In this document: one piece after another, positions 37,401 through 45,779 of the stretch
Layout: every line of letters starts with the position of its first letter
Position numbering within the stretch: the stretch's first letter is position 1
DNA from: Luteococcus sanguinis
Lineage (GTDB): Bacteria > Actinomycetota > Actinomycetes > Propionibacteriales > Propionibacteriaceae
Assembly (NCBI RefSeq): GCF_039527675.1
Contig: NZ_BAAAKI010000013.1
Span: 62,001 to 126,000, forward strand
Reading direction: 5' to 3'
Length of the DNA stretch: 64,000 nt
Program-made: the position numbers and the translations under genes
The notes under the pieces: model-generated
What the model was told of the DNA's origin: nothing
The model's database searches: none
The model's input: only the letters and a program-made list of their open reading frames with translations

Positions 37401-37964
37401 TCAGCCTTCGACCGTGCAGATGGTGCTGAAGGAGTCGATGCCGGCGGCGTCCAGCGCCTTGCGTCCGTCGAGGAAGGCCAGCTCCATCACGACGGCGACG
37501 TGCACCAGCTGGACGTCCAACTGGCGCAGCAGGCCTGCGGTTGCCCCGATCGTGCCGCCGGTGGCCAGGACGTCGTCCACGACCATCACGCGAGCGCCCG
37601 GCTTGATCGCGTCCTTGTGCACGGTGAGGGTCTCGTGGCCGTACTCGAGCGCGAAGGACTCCTCGAAGACTGGACGGGGCAGCTTGCCGGGCTTGCGGAC
37701 GGGCACGAAACCCGCGCCCAGTTTCAGCGCCACCGGCGCGGCGAAGATGAAGCCACGGGCCTCCATGCCGACCACCACGTCGATGTCGCTGGGGGCATGC
37801 GCGGCGATCGACTCGACCGCCGCTTCGAAGCCCTCCGGAGAGGCCAGCAACGGAGTGATGTCCTTGAACATGACGCCGGGCTTCGGGAAGTCGGGGACGT
37901 CGGTGATCAGGGACTCGACGAGCGCCCGGCCCTGGGCTGCCGCGGTGTGTGCAAGATCAAGCAT
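37401..37964 (-). CDS. apt: Adenine phosphoribosyltransferase
   Basis: Salvages adenine to AMP with PRPP. The 187-aa protein has the PRPP motif ARVMVVDDVLATGGTIGA, the flexible-loop segment PVRKPGKLPRPVFEESFALEYG, and the start IRDVPDFPKPGV-like DVPDFPKPGVMFKDITPLL. I use ATG 37964; a GTG at 37970 overlapping the secF stop (GTGA) would add two residues. It lies between secF and relA, as in many actinobacteria. Confidence 0.95.
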   Translation of the reverse strand: MLDLAHTAAAQGRALVESLITDVPDFPKPGVMFKDITPLLASPEGFEAAVESIAAHAPSDIDVVVGMEARGFIFAAPVALKLGAGFVPVRKPGKLPRPVFEESFALEYGHETLTVHKDAIKPGARVMVVDDVLATGGTIGATAGLLRQLDVQLVHVAVVMELAFLDGRKALDAAGIDSFSTICTVEG

Positions 37965-37966
37965 GG

Positions 37967-39151
37967 TCACTTCTTTCGGTTCGCACGAGTGCTGCGGGGC
38001 GGCTGGCGACGATCGCCGACGAGGGTTCCCAGGGGCGCGGTTCCCAAGGGCGCGGACGCGACCCCGGTGTCACCCGCGACCGCGGCCGTCGCATCCCCGA
38101 TCTTCGCACGTCCGCGCGCCTTCTCGCTGCGACGCGCAAGACGTTCCCGGTGGGCCTTCATGCCCGGCTCGCGCTCCTTCAGCAGCGCGAGCAGCGGGGT
38201 CGCGATGAAGATGGACGAGTAGGCGCCCGCGACCATGCCGACGAACAGGGCCAGGCCGAGGTCGACCAGCGGACCGCCGTGCAGCCAGAACAGGCCAGCG
38301 GCCAGCAGCGCCGCGACCGGGATGACGCCGATCAGCGTGGTGTTGAGCGAGCGGACCAGCACCTGGTTGACGGCGGTGTTGGCCGCCTCGGTGTAGCTGC
38401 GGTTCTGGCTGGTGAGGCCGTGCACGTTCTCCTTCACCTTGTCGAACACGACCACCGTGTCGTACAGGGAGTAGCCAAGGATCGTCAGCACGCCCGTCAG
38501 GGTCGCGGGGGTGACCGTGAAGCCGGCCAGGGCGTACACGCCGACGGTGAGGATCAGGTCGTGCAACAGCGCCACGATGGCGGCGATCGACATCTTCCAG
38601 TCCCGGAAGTAGGCCCAGATCATCGCCATCACGAGCAGCACGAACACCACCAGCGCCTGGATGGCCTTGTTGGTGATCTGCTTGCCCCAGGAAGCGCCGA
38701 TCAGGGAGTAGGTGACCGACTCATTCGTCGTCCCGGCCTCCTTGGCGATGGCGCTGCGGACGGTCGGAACCTCGGCGGCCGTCAATGAACGGGTCTGCAC
38801 CCGGACGGTGTCATTGCCGACCGTGAGCACCTGGGTGCCCTCCAGGTCGGGCAGGCCGGTGGCGTCCACGGCCTCGCGGTAGTCCTGCACCGTGGTGTCG
38901 CTGATTGCGGCGGGCGCGGAGAAGTCAGCGCCGCCACGGAACTCGATGCCCAGGTCCAGGCCACGGAACCCCAGCGCGCCGAGCGAGAGGGCCAGCAGCA
39001 GGCCAGAGACGAGGAACCAAGTCTTCCAGCGGCGGACGAACTCGAAGCTGACCTCGCCGGTGTACAGCCGGTGGGTCAACGAGTTCTTGCGCGCCTTCGT
39101 GGTGCCGGCTCCGTCGTCGCGGGTCGGCTCGGTCTCGAGTGGGGTGCTCAT
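37967..39151 (-). CDS. secF: Protein translocase subunit SecF
   Basis: Part of the SecDF complex that uses the proton gradient to help pull exported proteins through SecYEG. The 394-aa protein has the RND-type layout: TM1, a small periplasmic domain with GLDLGIEFRGGADFS, then five TMs with the conserved TLTGVLTILGYSLYDTVVVFDKVKEN and NQVLVRSLNTTLIGVIPVAALL. The tail is Pro/Arg-rich and basic. ATG at 39151 overlapping the secD stop (TGATG); a GTG at 39154 is possible. Confidence 0.96.
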   Translation of the reverse strand: MSTPLETEPTRDDGAGTTKARKNSLTHRLYTGEVSFEFVRRWKTWFLVSGLLLALSLGALGFRGLDLGIEFRGGADFSAPAAISDTTVQDYREAVDATGLPDLEGTQVLTVGNDTVRVQTRSLTAAEVPTVRSAIAKEAGTTNESVTYSLIGASWGKQITNKAIQALVVFVLLVMAMIWAYFRDWKMSIAAIVALLHDLILTVGVYALAGFTVTPATLTGVLTILGYSLYDTVVVFDKVKENVHGLTSQNRSYTEAANTAVNQVLVRSLNTTLIGVIPVAALLAAGLFWLHGGPLVDLGLALFVGMVAGAYSSIFIATPLLALLKEREPGMKAHRERLARRSEKARGRAKIGDATAAVAGDTGVASAPLGTAPLGTLVGDRRQPPRSTRANRKK

Positions 39152-40809
39152 CACGCCTCCTCGGCGGCGGAGGTGGTGGACGTGGTGCGGCGGCGCGAGC
39201 TGCCAGCGCGTGAACTGGCGCGGGTGCCCCTTGCGCGGATGCCGAGCAGCGAGGCCCGGGAGACGCCCATGTGGTCGGCGTCCAGACCGGAGAACTTGCG
39301 TCCCTCGCCGAAGTACTTGGTGCGGCCCAGCAGCGTCATCAGCGGCTTGGTGAACCAGAAGACGATTGCGAGGTCGATCAGTGTCGTGAGACCCAGAGTG
39401 AAGGCGAAGCCCTTCACTGCACCGACCGCGAGGAAGAACAGCACCACGGCCGACAGCAGCGAGACCATGTCGGCGATGACGATCGTCGAGCGCGCCTTCT
39501 GCCAGCCCGTCTCGATCGCCGTCCGCAGGCTGCGTCCATCGCGGATCTCGTCGCGGATGCGCTCGAAGTAGATGATGAAGGAGTCGGCGGTGACGCCAAT
39601 CGCCACGATCGCGCCGGCGATGCCGGGCAGGTTGAGCGCGAAGCCCAACGCCGGGCCGAGCAGCGTCATCGCGCCGTAGGTGACCAGCGCGGCGACGGCA
39701 AGCGATCCCACCACCACGATCGACAAACCGTGGTAGTAGACCAGCGAGTAGAGCAGCACCAGGCCGAGGCCAATGGCGCCGGCGATCAGGCCGGTGCGCA
39801 GCTGCTCACCGCCCAGGCTGGGCGAGACCGTCTGCACCTCGGAGACGTCGAAGTTCAGCGGCAGGGCGCCGTACTTGAGGACATTCGCGAGATCCGTGGC
39901 GGTCTGCTGGGTGAAGTTGCCGGAGATCTGCGCCTGGCCATTCGGGATCGCCGACTGGATGGTGGGGGCGGAGGTGACCTTGCCGTCCAGGACGATCGCG
40001 TTCTGGTTCATCGGCGCGGTCTTGCTGACCAGCGCTGCGGTGAGGGTGCCGAAGTCGGAGGTGCCCTTGGAGTCGAAGACGAGGTTGACCACCGGCTGGA
40101 TGCCGTTCTGCGGGATGCCAGCGGTGGCATCGGTGACGTGGCTGCCCTCGATCGCGACCGGGCCGAGCAGGTACTTGTACATGCCGGTGTCGTCACAGGT
40201 GATCAGCGCCTGGTCGAGCGAGTCGGTGACCGGGTCGGTGCACTTGTAGGCCGCGAAGTCGGTCTGGTCGGTGGCGGTGGGCTCCCAGGCCATCACCTTG
40301 TCCAGCGCCAACAACTTGTTCGTCCCCTTCGGACGAGCCTTGGCCGGGGCGGTCGGCAGACCCGGCGTCGCGTTCAGCGAGGCGGAGGCCGACGGCGTGG
40401 CGCTGGGCGAAGCGGCAACCTGCTCCATCGCGTAGACATTGCGGAAGTTCAGCTTTGCCGTCTTGCCGACCATGGCGATCAGCTGGTCCGACTGGACATT
40501 CGGGACGCTGACAACGATGTGCTGGTTGCCCTGGGTGGTCACCGAGGCCTCACCGACGCCCAGACCGTCGACGCGCTGCTGGATGATCGAGCGGGCCTGT
40601 TCCAGGTTCTCCGCCGTCACCGCCTGCCCCGTGTCGGTGGACGCCGTCAGGGTGATGGTCGAACCGCCTGCGAGGTCCAGGCCCAGGCGCGGAGTGTGCG
40701 CCTTGGCCGGGAACATCAGCGCGTACATGGCGGCCGTGACCGCGAGGAAGATCGCCAACGTCCGCACCGGGTGCGTCCGGCGCGGCGTGGTGGGTGCTGA
40801 ACTGGCCAC
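39151..40809 (-). CDS. secD: Protein translocase subunit SecD
   Basis: Partner of SecF, 552 aa. TM1 (TLAIFLAVTAAMYALMF) is followed by the family start TPRLGLDLAGGSTITL, a periplasmic domain with a low-complexity Ala/Ser/Pro linker, and five C-terminal TMs with GVTADSFIIYFERIRDEIRDGRSLRTAIETGWQKARSTIVIADMVSLLSAVVLF. GTG at 40809 is chosen, giving a short cytoplasmic start; the frame is open to 40872 but would extend into the ruvB end. The C-terminus is Ser/Arg-rich. No yajC precedes it. Confidence 0.94.
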   Translation of the reverse strand: MASSAPTTPRRTHPVRTLAIFLAVTAAMYALMFPAKAHTPRLGLDLAGGSTITLTASTDTGQAVTAENLEQARSIIQQRVDGLGVGEASVTTQGNQHIVVSVPNVQSDQLIAMVGKTAKLNFRNVYAMEQVAASPSATPSASASLNATPGLPTAPAKARPKGTNKLLALDKVMAWEPTATDQTDFAAYKCTDPVTDSLDQALITCDDTGMYKYLLGPVAIEGSHVTDATAGIPQNGIQPVVNLVFDSKGTSDFGTLTAALVSKTAPMNQNAIVLDGKVTSAPTIQSAIPNGQAQISGNFTQQTATDLANVLKYGALPLNFDVSEVQTVSPSLGGEQLRTGLIAGAIGLGLVLLYSLVYYHGLSIVVVGSLAVAALVTYGAMTLLGPALGFALNLPGIAGAIVAIGVTADSFIIYFERIRDEIRDGRSLRTAIETGWQKARSTIVIADMVSLLSAVVLFFLAVGAVKGFAFTLGLTTLIDLAIVFWFTKPLMTLLGRTKYFGEGRKFSGLDADHMGVSRASLLGIRARGTRASSRAGSSRRRTTSTTSAAEEA

Positions 40810-40872
40810 TGTCGTCAAATTCCTTGGTAGGGAGTGCCCGACACTGGGTACGGGCTTCGCAAGACTACCCAA

Positions 40873-41907
40873 TCACGCCGTGAACAGGTCCGGCGCCTCA
40901 GCGCGGGGGTCGGCGGGCGGCACCAGGCCGAGGTGTTGCCAGGCTGCCGGGGTCGCGACGCGGCCGCGCGGGGTGCGCATCAGGAAGCCCAGCCGCACCA
41001 GGAAGGGCTCGGCCACCTCCTCGACCGTCTCGGTCTCCTCCCCCACGCTGATCGCCAGCGTCGACAGGCCGACGGGCCCACCAGCGAACTTGGTGCAGAT
41101 GGCGTTCAATACCGCCCGGTCGAGTCGGTCGAGACCCAACGGGTCGACCTCATACAGGCGCAGCGCCTCGTCGGCGATCGTCTGGGTGACCACCCCGGCG
41201 TGACGCACCTGGGAGTAGTCGCGCACGCGGCGCAGCAGCCGGTTCGCGATGCGCGGCGTACCGCGCGAGCGCAGCGCGATCTCGCGGGCCGAGTCGTCGT
41301 CAAGGTCGACGTGCAGTACGCCAGCAGAGCGGTGGACGATGTGCTCCAGCGCCTCGGGGGCGTAGAAGTCGAGGTTGGCGGTGAAGCCGAAGCGGTCGCG
41401 CAGTGGGCCGGGGAGCAGGCCGGCGCGGGTGGTGGCGCCCACCAGCGTGAATGGTGGGATCTCGATCGGGATCGCGGTGGCGCCGGGACCCTTGCCCACG
41501 ACCACGTCGACGCGGAAGTCCTCCATCGCGAGGTAGAGCATCTCCTCCGCAGGTCGGCTCATCCGGTGGATCTCGTCCAGGAAGAAGACCTCGCCCTCCA
41601 CCAAGCCGGACAAGATCGCGGCCAGGTCACCCGCGTGCTGGATCGCCGGACCGGACGAGATGCGCAACGGAGCGCCCATCTCGGCGGCGATGATCATCGC
41701 GAGCGTGGTCTTGCCGAGCCCGGGCGGCCCGGAGAGCAGCACGTGGTCTGCGGTGGTCCCGCGGTGACGGGCGGCGGCGAGCACCAGGCCCAATTGGTCG
41801 CTGACGCGGGGCTGGCCCTCGAACTCGTCCAGCGTGGATGGACGCAGTGCCGCCTCGACGGCGCGTTCCTCCGGTTCGGCGTGCGGGTCGACGGGTGAGT
41901 GCTCCAC
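40873..41907 (-). CDS. ruvB: Holliday-junction branch-migration ATPase RuvB
   Basis: AAA+ motor of the RuvAB complex, 344 aa. Walker A is LLSGPPGLGKTTLAMIIAAE, Walker B VFFLDEIHRM, sensor 1 LVGATTRAGLL, and the C-terminal winged helix contains FLVRLGFLMRTPRGRVAT. GTG start 11 nt after the ruvA stop. Normal length. Confidence 0.97.
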   Translation of the reverse strand: MEHSPVDPHAEPEERAVEAALRPSTLDEFEGQPRVSDQLGLVLAAARHRGTTADHVLLSGPPGLGKTTLAMIIAAEMGAPLRISSGPAIQHAGDLAAILSGLVEGEVFFLDEIHRMSRPAEEMLYLAMEDFRVDVVVGKGPGATAIPIEIPPFTLVGATTRAGLLPGPLRDRFGFTANLDFYAPEALEHIVHRSAGVLHVDLDDDSAREIALRSRGTPRIANRLLRRVRDYSQVRHAGVVTQTIADEALRLYEVDPLGLDRLDRAVLNAICTKFAGGPVGLSTLAISVGEETETVEEVAEPFLVRLGFLMRTPRGRVATPAAWQHLGLVPPADPRAEAPDLFTA

Positions 41908-41917
41908 GGCGGCAACC

Positions 41918-42523
41918 CTACTTGCGGGCCAGCGAGGCCAGCGCCGCGCGCATCAGGACGGCGATGGAGGTCTGCGGGTCTTCCTCGACGAGGTGTTCGA
42001 CGCCATCGCACGCGGCCTCGGCGTCGCGCGCAGGCCAGCCCAGGCCCATCAGACCCTCGGTGACCTGTTCGCGCCACTGCGCGGAACCGGTCCCGGTGGC
42101 GGTGGGCACGGCCACGGCGCCGAGGGCGTTGACCTTGTCCTTGAGCTCGATGACCATGCGCTGGGCACCCTTGCGTCCGATGCCGGGCACCTTGCACAGC
42201 GCCGTGAGGTTCTCGCTCGCGATCGCCTGGCGCAGTTCCTCGGGCGACATGACCGAGACGACGGCCTGCGCAATCCGCGGGCCGATGCCAGAGGCCTGCT
42301 GCACCAGCTCGAAGCAGTCACGCCCCTCGGCGTCGTCGAAGCCGTAGAGGGTCATGGAGTCCTCGCGGACGATCATGGACGTGTGCAGCGTCGTCGTGGC
42401 GCCCAGCCGGACCCCGGCGCAGGTGGCCGGCGTGCACTGGGACCGCATCCCGAAGCCGTTGACATCCAGGACGACCCAGGTGGCGCCGACGGCGGTGACA
42501 GTTCCGGTGAGGTGGCTGATCAT
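41918..42523 (-). CDS. ruvA: Holliday-junction DNA helicase subunit RuvA
   Basis: Tetrameric junction-binding protein, 201 aa. It has the OB domain (MISHLTGTVTAVGATWVVLDVNGFG), two helix-hairpin-helix motifs (LVQQASGIGPRIAQAVVS; LCKVPGIGRKGAQRMVIELKDKV) and the C-terminal RuvB-binding helices. ATG 42523 overlaps the ruvC stop by 4 nt. Confidence 0.97.
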   Translation of the reverse strand: MISHLTGTVTAVGATWVVLDVNGFGMRSQCTPATCAGVRLGATTTLHTSMIVREDSMTLYGFDDAEGRDCFELVQQASGIGPRIAQAVVSVMSPEELRQAIASENLTALCKVPGIGRKGAQRMVIELKDKVNALGAVAVPTATGTGSAQWREQVTEGLMGLGWPARDAEAACDGVEHLVEEDPQTSIAVLMRAALASLARK

Positions 42524-43086
42524 ACGGTCCCCTGCTTCTTCTTGATCGACGTCCAGCTGGCGCGCTGCTTGTGGCTCTGGGCCGCCGCGACGGCCTCGGC
42601 GTAGCGGTTGGTGGCCGGTCCGCGCCACACATGGCAGATCGCCAGCGCCACCGCGTCGGCGGCGTCGGCGGGTTTCGGAGGCTCCGACAGCCGGCAGATC
42701 CGGGCCACCATCGCGCCCACCTGGGCCTTGTCGGCCCGTCCATTGCCGGTGATGGCGGCCTTGACCTCGCTGGGGGTGTGCAGCACCACGGGGATGGAGT
42801 GGCGCGCCGCCACCAGCATCGCGATGCCGGCGGCCTGCGAGGTTCCGGTGACCGAGTGCAGGTTGTGCTGGGTGAAGACGCGCTCGACGGCCATCGCGTC
42901 GGGACGATAGGTGCGCACCCACTCCTCGATGCCGGTCTCGATGGCCAGCAGGCGATGGGCATGGTCCCTGTCGGCGGGGGTGCGGACGACACCGACGGCG
43001 GTGAGTTCGACGCGGCGCCCCGCATCGGCGTCGACGACACCGATGCCACACCTCGTCAGCCCGGGATCCACCCCCAATACGCGCAC
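42520..43086 (-). CDS. ruvC: Holliday-junction endonuclease RuvC
   Basis: Resolves Holliday junctions. The 188-aa protein has the acidic site VLGVDPGLTRCGIGVVD, the second acid in MAVERVF, and DAADAVALAICHVW with the last two acids. The C-terminal 25 residues (QSHKQRASWTSIKKKQGTV) are a basic extension. GTG 43086 follows GGAGGG. First gene of ruvCAB-secDF-apt-relA. Confidence 0.97.
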   Translation of the reverse strand: MRVLGVDPGLTRCGIGVVDADAGRRVELTAVGVVRTPADRDHAHRLLAIETGIEEWVRTYRPDAMAVERVFTQHNLHSVTGTSQAAGIAMLVAARHSIPVVLHTPSEVKAAITGNGRADKAQVGAMVARICRLSEPPKPADAADAVALAICHVWRGPATNRYAEAVAAAQSHKQRASWTSIKKKQGTV

Positions 43087-43112
43087 GCGCCCTCCTCGAA
43101 TAGGCGTTCGAA

Positions 43113-43118
43113 AGACTA
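43113..43118 (-). promoter_or_regulatory. Putative -10 for ruvC (TAGTCT)
   Basis: On the minus strand TAGTCT lies about 26 bp before the ruvC GTG, back to back with the TRIC gene element at 43125 in a 50-bp divergent region. Confidence 0.4.
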
Positions 43119-43124
43119 CTCCAC

Positions 43125-43130
43125 TAGCCT
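43125..43130 (+). promoter_or_regulatory. Leaderless-type -10 (TAGCCT) for the TRIC gene
   Basis: TAGCCT followed by 6 nt and the GTG at 43137. Confidence 0.5.
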
Positions 43131-43136
43131 TGCCCG

Positions 43137-43742
43137 GTGCTGTTCGTGGAGTTGCTCGGAGTGTTCGCGTTCGCCCTCTCAGGAGGCCTGGCCGGGGTCC
43201 GTCGCCGCTTCGACATCTTCGGCATCCTCGTGCTGGCCGTGCTCACCGCTCTGGGCGGCGGCATGGTGCGCGACGTGCTGCTGGGCATCACTCCCCCGCG
43301 CGGCATCAGCGACCTCAACCTGATCGGAACGGCGCTGGTCGGTGGCCTGGTGACCTTCTGGTTCTCCGGGACGCTGGCTCGCGCGCGCCGGGTGATCCTG
43401 GTGGCGGATGCGCTGGGTCTGGGTGCCTTCGCCGTCACAGGTGCCGCTGTGGCCATCGAGGCGGGGTACCCGGGTGTGGAGGCCATCGCGGTGGGCATGA
43501 TCACCGCCGTCGGCGGCGGTGTGCTGCGCGACGTGCTGTCCGGTCAGGTTCCCAGCGTCTTCGGGCGCGAGCTCTACGCGGTCCCCGCCCTGCTGGGTGC
43601 GCTGCTCACCGACTGCGCCCACCGATTCGGCTGGTTCAACGGGTTGGTCCAGTGGATGCTGGTGCTGCTCGTCTTCGGCCTGAGGGTGCTGGCGCTCAGG
43701 TTCTGCTGGAAGACGCCGCTGCCCCGCCGTCTCGAGCACTGA
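43137..43742 (+). CDS. TRIC-family (UPF0126/YicG-like) cation channel
   Basis: A 201-aa membrane protein made of two repeats of a three-helix unit, seen from the twin motifs LTALGGGMVRDVLLG and ITAVGGGVLRDVLSG and the paired GVFAFALSGGLAGV and GLGAFAVTGAAVAIEAG. These match the prokaryotic TRIC family, for which potassium or general cation permeation has been shown structurally. GTG start with a leaderless-type -10. It sits on the opposite strand between yebC and ruvC, which are normally adjacent. Confidence 0.9.
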   Translation: MLFVELLGVFAFALSGGLAGVRRRFDIFGILVLAVLTALGGGMVRDVLLGITPPRGISDLNLIGTALVGGLVTFWFSGTLARARRVILVADALGLGAFAVTGAAVAIEAGYPGVEAIAVGMITAVGGGVLRDVLSGQVPSVFGRELYAVPALLGALLTDCAHRFGWFNGLVQWMLVLLVFGLRVLALRFCWKTPLPRRLEH

Positions 43743-43743
43743 C

Positions 43744-43818
43744 ACCCACCCAGCCCGGACCCACCCAGCCCCGACCCACCCAGCCCCGACCCACCCAAGC
43801 CGGACCCACCCAGCCAGG
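43744..43818. repeat. 15-bp tandem repeat between convergent genes
   Basis: Five copies of ACCCACCCAGCCCCG (small variations; the last is truncated) directly after the TRIC stop codon. Non-coding and C-rich. The adjoining inverted repeat carries the same CCCACCC core. Confidence 0.85.
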
Positions 43819-43822
43819 AAGA

Positions 43823-43875
43823 CACCCGTGGGTGGGCCCACCCGCGTCATTCGCGAGCAGACCCACCCACGGGTG
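43823..43875. terminator. 14-bp inverted repeat, probable terminator for TRIC and yebC genes
   Basis: CACCCGTGGGTGGG (43823-43836) and CCCACCCACGGGTG (43862-43875) are perfect arms with a 25-nt loop. A 14-bp palindrome (GGGTGGGCCCACCC, 43830-43843) overlaps the left arm and offers an alternative fold. It ends 11 bp before the yebC stop. Confidence 0.7.
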
Positions 43876-43886
43876 GAAGCCTCAGG

Positions 43887-44684
43887 TCACTCTGCCTCGA
43901 GCTGCGCCCGGACCTCGTCGTTCAGTGCGGCGTTGTGGTAGACGTTCTGCACGTCGTCCGACTCCTCCAGCGCGTCGACGATCTTCTCGACCTTCTCGGC
44001 CACCTCGGCCGAGTCGATCTCCTGGTCGAAGGTGGCGCGGAAGGCCACCTCCGCGGAGTTGTAGTCGATACCTGCGTCCTGCACGGCCTTGCGGACCGCG
44101 ACCAAGTCGTTGGGGTCGCAGATGAGCTCGAACTCGTCGCCCTCATCGTTGATGTCCTCGACATTGGCCTCGAGCGTGGCCTCCAACAGGTCGTCCTCGG
44201 TGATCTCCCGGGTGGCCGCCTTGCGACCCTCGCTCGGCGCCTCCTGCGTCTTGGCGACGGTGACGACGCCCTTGCGCTCGAACAGGCGCTGCACGGACCC
44301 GCCGTCGGCGATGGTGCCGCCGTTGCGGGTGACCGCGACGCGCACGTCGCTCACCGCGCGGTTGCGGTTGTCGGTCAGGCACTCGATCAGGATGGCGACG
44401 CCGGCGGGGCCATAGGCCTCGTACATGATCGTGTCGTAGTTGACGGCGTCGGCACCGACACCCGAGCCACGCTTGACGGCGCGGTCGATGTTGTCATTGG
44501 GGACCGAGGTCTTCTTGGCCTTCTGGATCGCGTCGTAGAGCGTCGGGTTTCCGCCGGGGTCACCGCCACCAACTCGTGCTGCCACCTCGATGTTCTTGAC
44601 CAGCTTGGCAAACAGCTTGCCGCGCTTGGCATCGATGACAGCCTTCTTGTGCTTGGTGGTTGCCCACTTGGAATGCCCGCTCAT
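43887..44684 (-). CDS. yebC: YebC/PmpR-family regulatory protein
   Basis: A 265-aa member of the YebC/TACO1 family. It begins MSGHSKWATTKHKKAVIDAKRGKLFAKLVKNIEVAAR, the invariant family start, and has RAVKRGSGVGADAVNYDTIMYEAYGPAGVAILIECLTDNRNRAVSDVR. Members act as DNA-binding regulators or as ribosome-associated factors easing stalled translation. The insert after TVAKTQEAPSEGRKAATREITEDD is slightly acidic, normal for actinobacteria. Start follows GGAGAGGG. Confidence 0.96.
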   Translation of the reverse strand: MSGHSKWATTKHKKAVIDAKRGKLFAKLVKNIEVAARVGGGDPGGNPTLYDAIQKAKKTSVPNDNIDRAVKRGSGVGADAVNYDTIMYEAYGPAGVAILIECLTDNRNRAVSDVRVAVTRNGGTIADGGSVQRLFERKGVVTVAKTQEAPSEGRKAATREITEDDLLEATLEANVEDINDEGDEFELICDPNDLVAVRKAVQDAGIDYNSAEVAFRATFDQEIDSAEVAEKVEKIVDALEESDDVQNVYHNAALNDEVRAQLEAE

Positions 44685-44757
44685 GGACCAGTTCCGCCCT
44701 CTCCTGGATTACTCGGTCTGCCGCTGGCGCGCCGGGCGCGTCCGCAGCGGGACAATG

Positions 44758-45759
44758 CTAGCCGGTCACCCGCAGGCCGTAGAGCACCACCGAGTCCCCG
44801 GCCACGTAGCCGAGGTGTTCGTACAGGCCCAGCGAGGTCTCCGGATCCTCCGTGTCGACGCCCAGCCCGGCACCCGCCAGGCCCTCGTCCCGGAAGGAGC
44901 GCATGGACGCGACCAGCAGCACCTCGCCGAGGTGGTGGCGTCGCCACATCGGGCGCACGCCAAGCCGGTCGGTCCAGCCCTCGCCGAGCCCGTCGTACTC
45001 CCCCAAAGAGTTCAGGGCGTAGCCGACGACCTGCTCGCCGTCCATCGCCACCCACGACCATTGCGGACGTGCTTCGGCGCGGGCCAAGGAGTCCTCCCAC
45101 TGTCTACGGTCGACCTCGGTCGTCCCACGGCGGGTGGCGAAGGCCTCGTTGTGGGCGGCGCGCACCTGCTCGCTGAGTACCGGGTGGAAGGGAACGACCT
45201 GGACGGGTGTCACGGGCGGCACCGGGGGCAACGGCGTCGGGGACCCGTCGTCGCCGACCAGCGGACGGTGCAGGTCGGTGCACCAGCGCTCTGCGCTGAG
45301 CCCGGCGTCCAGCATCAACTGGACCAGGCCGGTGTTGCGGGTCTCGACATGGGCGCCCGTCCACAACGGCTCGCGGAGCTCGACGCCTGGTTCGAAGGCG
45401 AGTTCGCTCGCCAATTCGCGCGCCCGCTCGACCTGCCAGGTGAGCAGGTGGGTGCCGATGGCCTTGTGCCGCCAGGCGGGGTGCACGCCGCCGGTGAGCC
45501 AGACGCGCGGGCGACCCTGGGCCACGCCGTGTACCTGGTTCCAGCCGTAAGCGACGATCGTCCCGCCCTTGTCGCGGCCCACCACACCATCGCGGGAGGG
45601 TTCGCCGGCGCCACGGAACTCCGACTCGAGGTCGGCCAGCGAGACCTGTTCCATCGGGTCGTCGAAGTACTCGATCGCCTCACACAGCTCGGCCAGCTCG
45701 GCGAGGTCGTCGACGTTCAGAGGGGACCAGTCGAGGGTCGCCTCGACGTAGGGATCCAT
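44758..45759 (-). CDS. Double GNAT acetyltransferase
   Basis: A 333-aa protein with two GNAT folds. The N-terminal one contains RPRVWLTGGVHPAWRHKAIGTHLLTWQVERARELA (acetyl-CoA loop), the C-terminal one DRLGVRPMWRRHHLGEVLLVASMRSFRDEGLAGAGLGVDTEDPETSLGLYEHLGY. This tandem layout resembles MshD (mycothiol synthase), but I see no clear MshD-specific feature, and other actinobacterial tandem GNATs are unassigned. ATG start 20 nt after the acyl-CoA reductase gene, so it may belong to the end of the his operon. Confidence 0.85.
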   Translation of the reverse strand: MDPYVEATLDWSPLNVDDLAELAELCEAIEYFDDPMEQVSLADLESEFRGAGEPSRDGVVGRDKGGTIVAYGWNQVHGVAQGRPRVWLTGGVHPAWRHKAIGTHLLTWQVERARELASELAFEPGVELREPLWTGAHVETRNTGLVQLMLDAGLSAERWCTDLHRPLVGDDGSPTPLPPVPPVTPVQVVPFHPVLSEQVRAAHNEAFATRRGTTEVDRRQWEDSLARAEARPQWSWVAMDGEQVVGYALNSLGEYDGLGEGWTDRLGVRPMWRRHHLGEVLLVASMRSFRDEGLAGAGLGVDTEDPETSLGLYEHLGYVAGDSVVLYGLRVTG

Positions 45760-45779
45760 GGCTCAGCGCTCCACGGTGG

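Noticed and set aside
35024..37429. 801-codon open frame opposite relA
   Set aside because: Antisense shadow of relA, which has intact HD, synthetase, TGS and ACT domains; the shadow product is a Val/Asp/His-rich low-quality sequence.
43744..43818. CRISPR-like array
   Set aside because: The 15-bp units are directly abutting with no spacers, so it is a plain tandem repeat.
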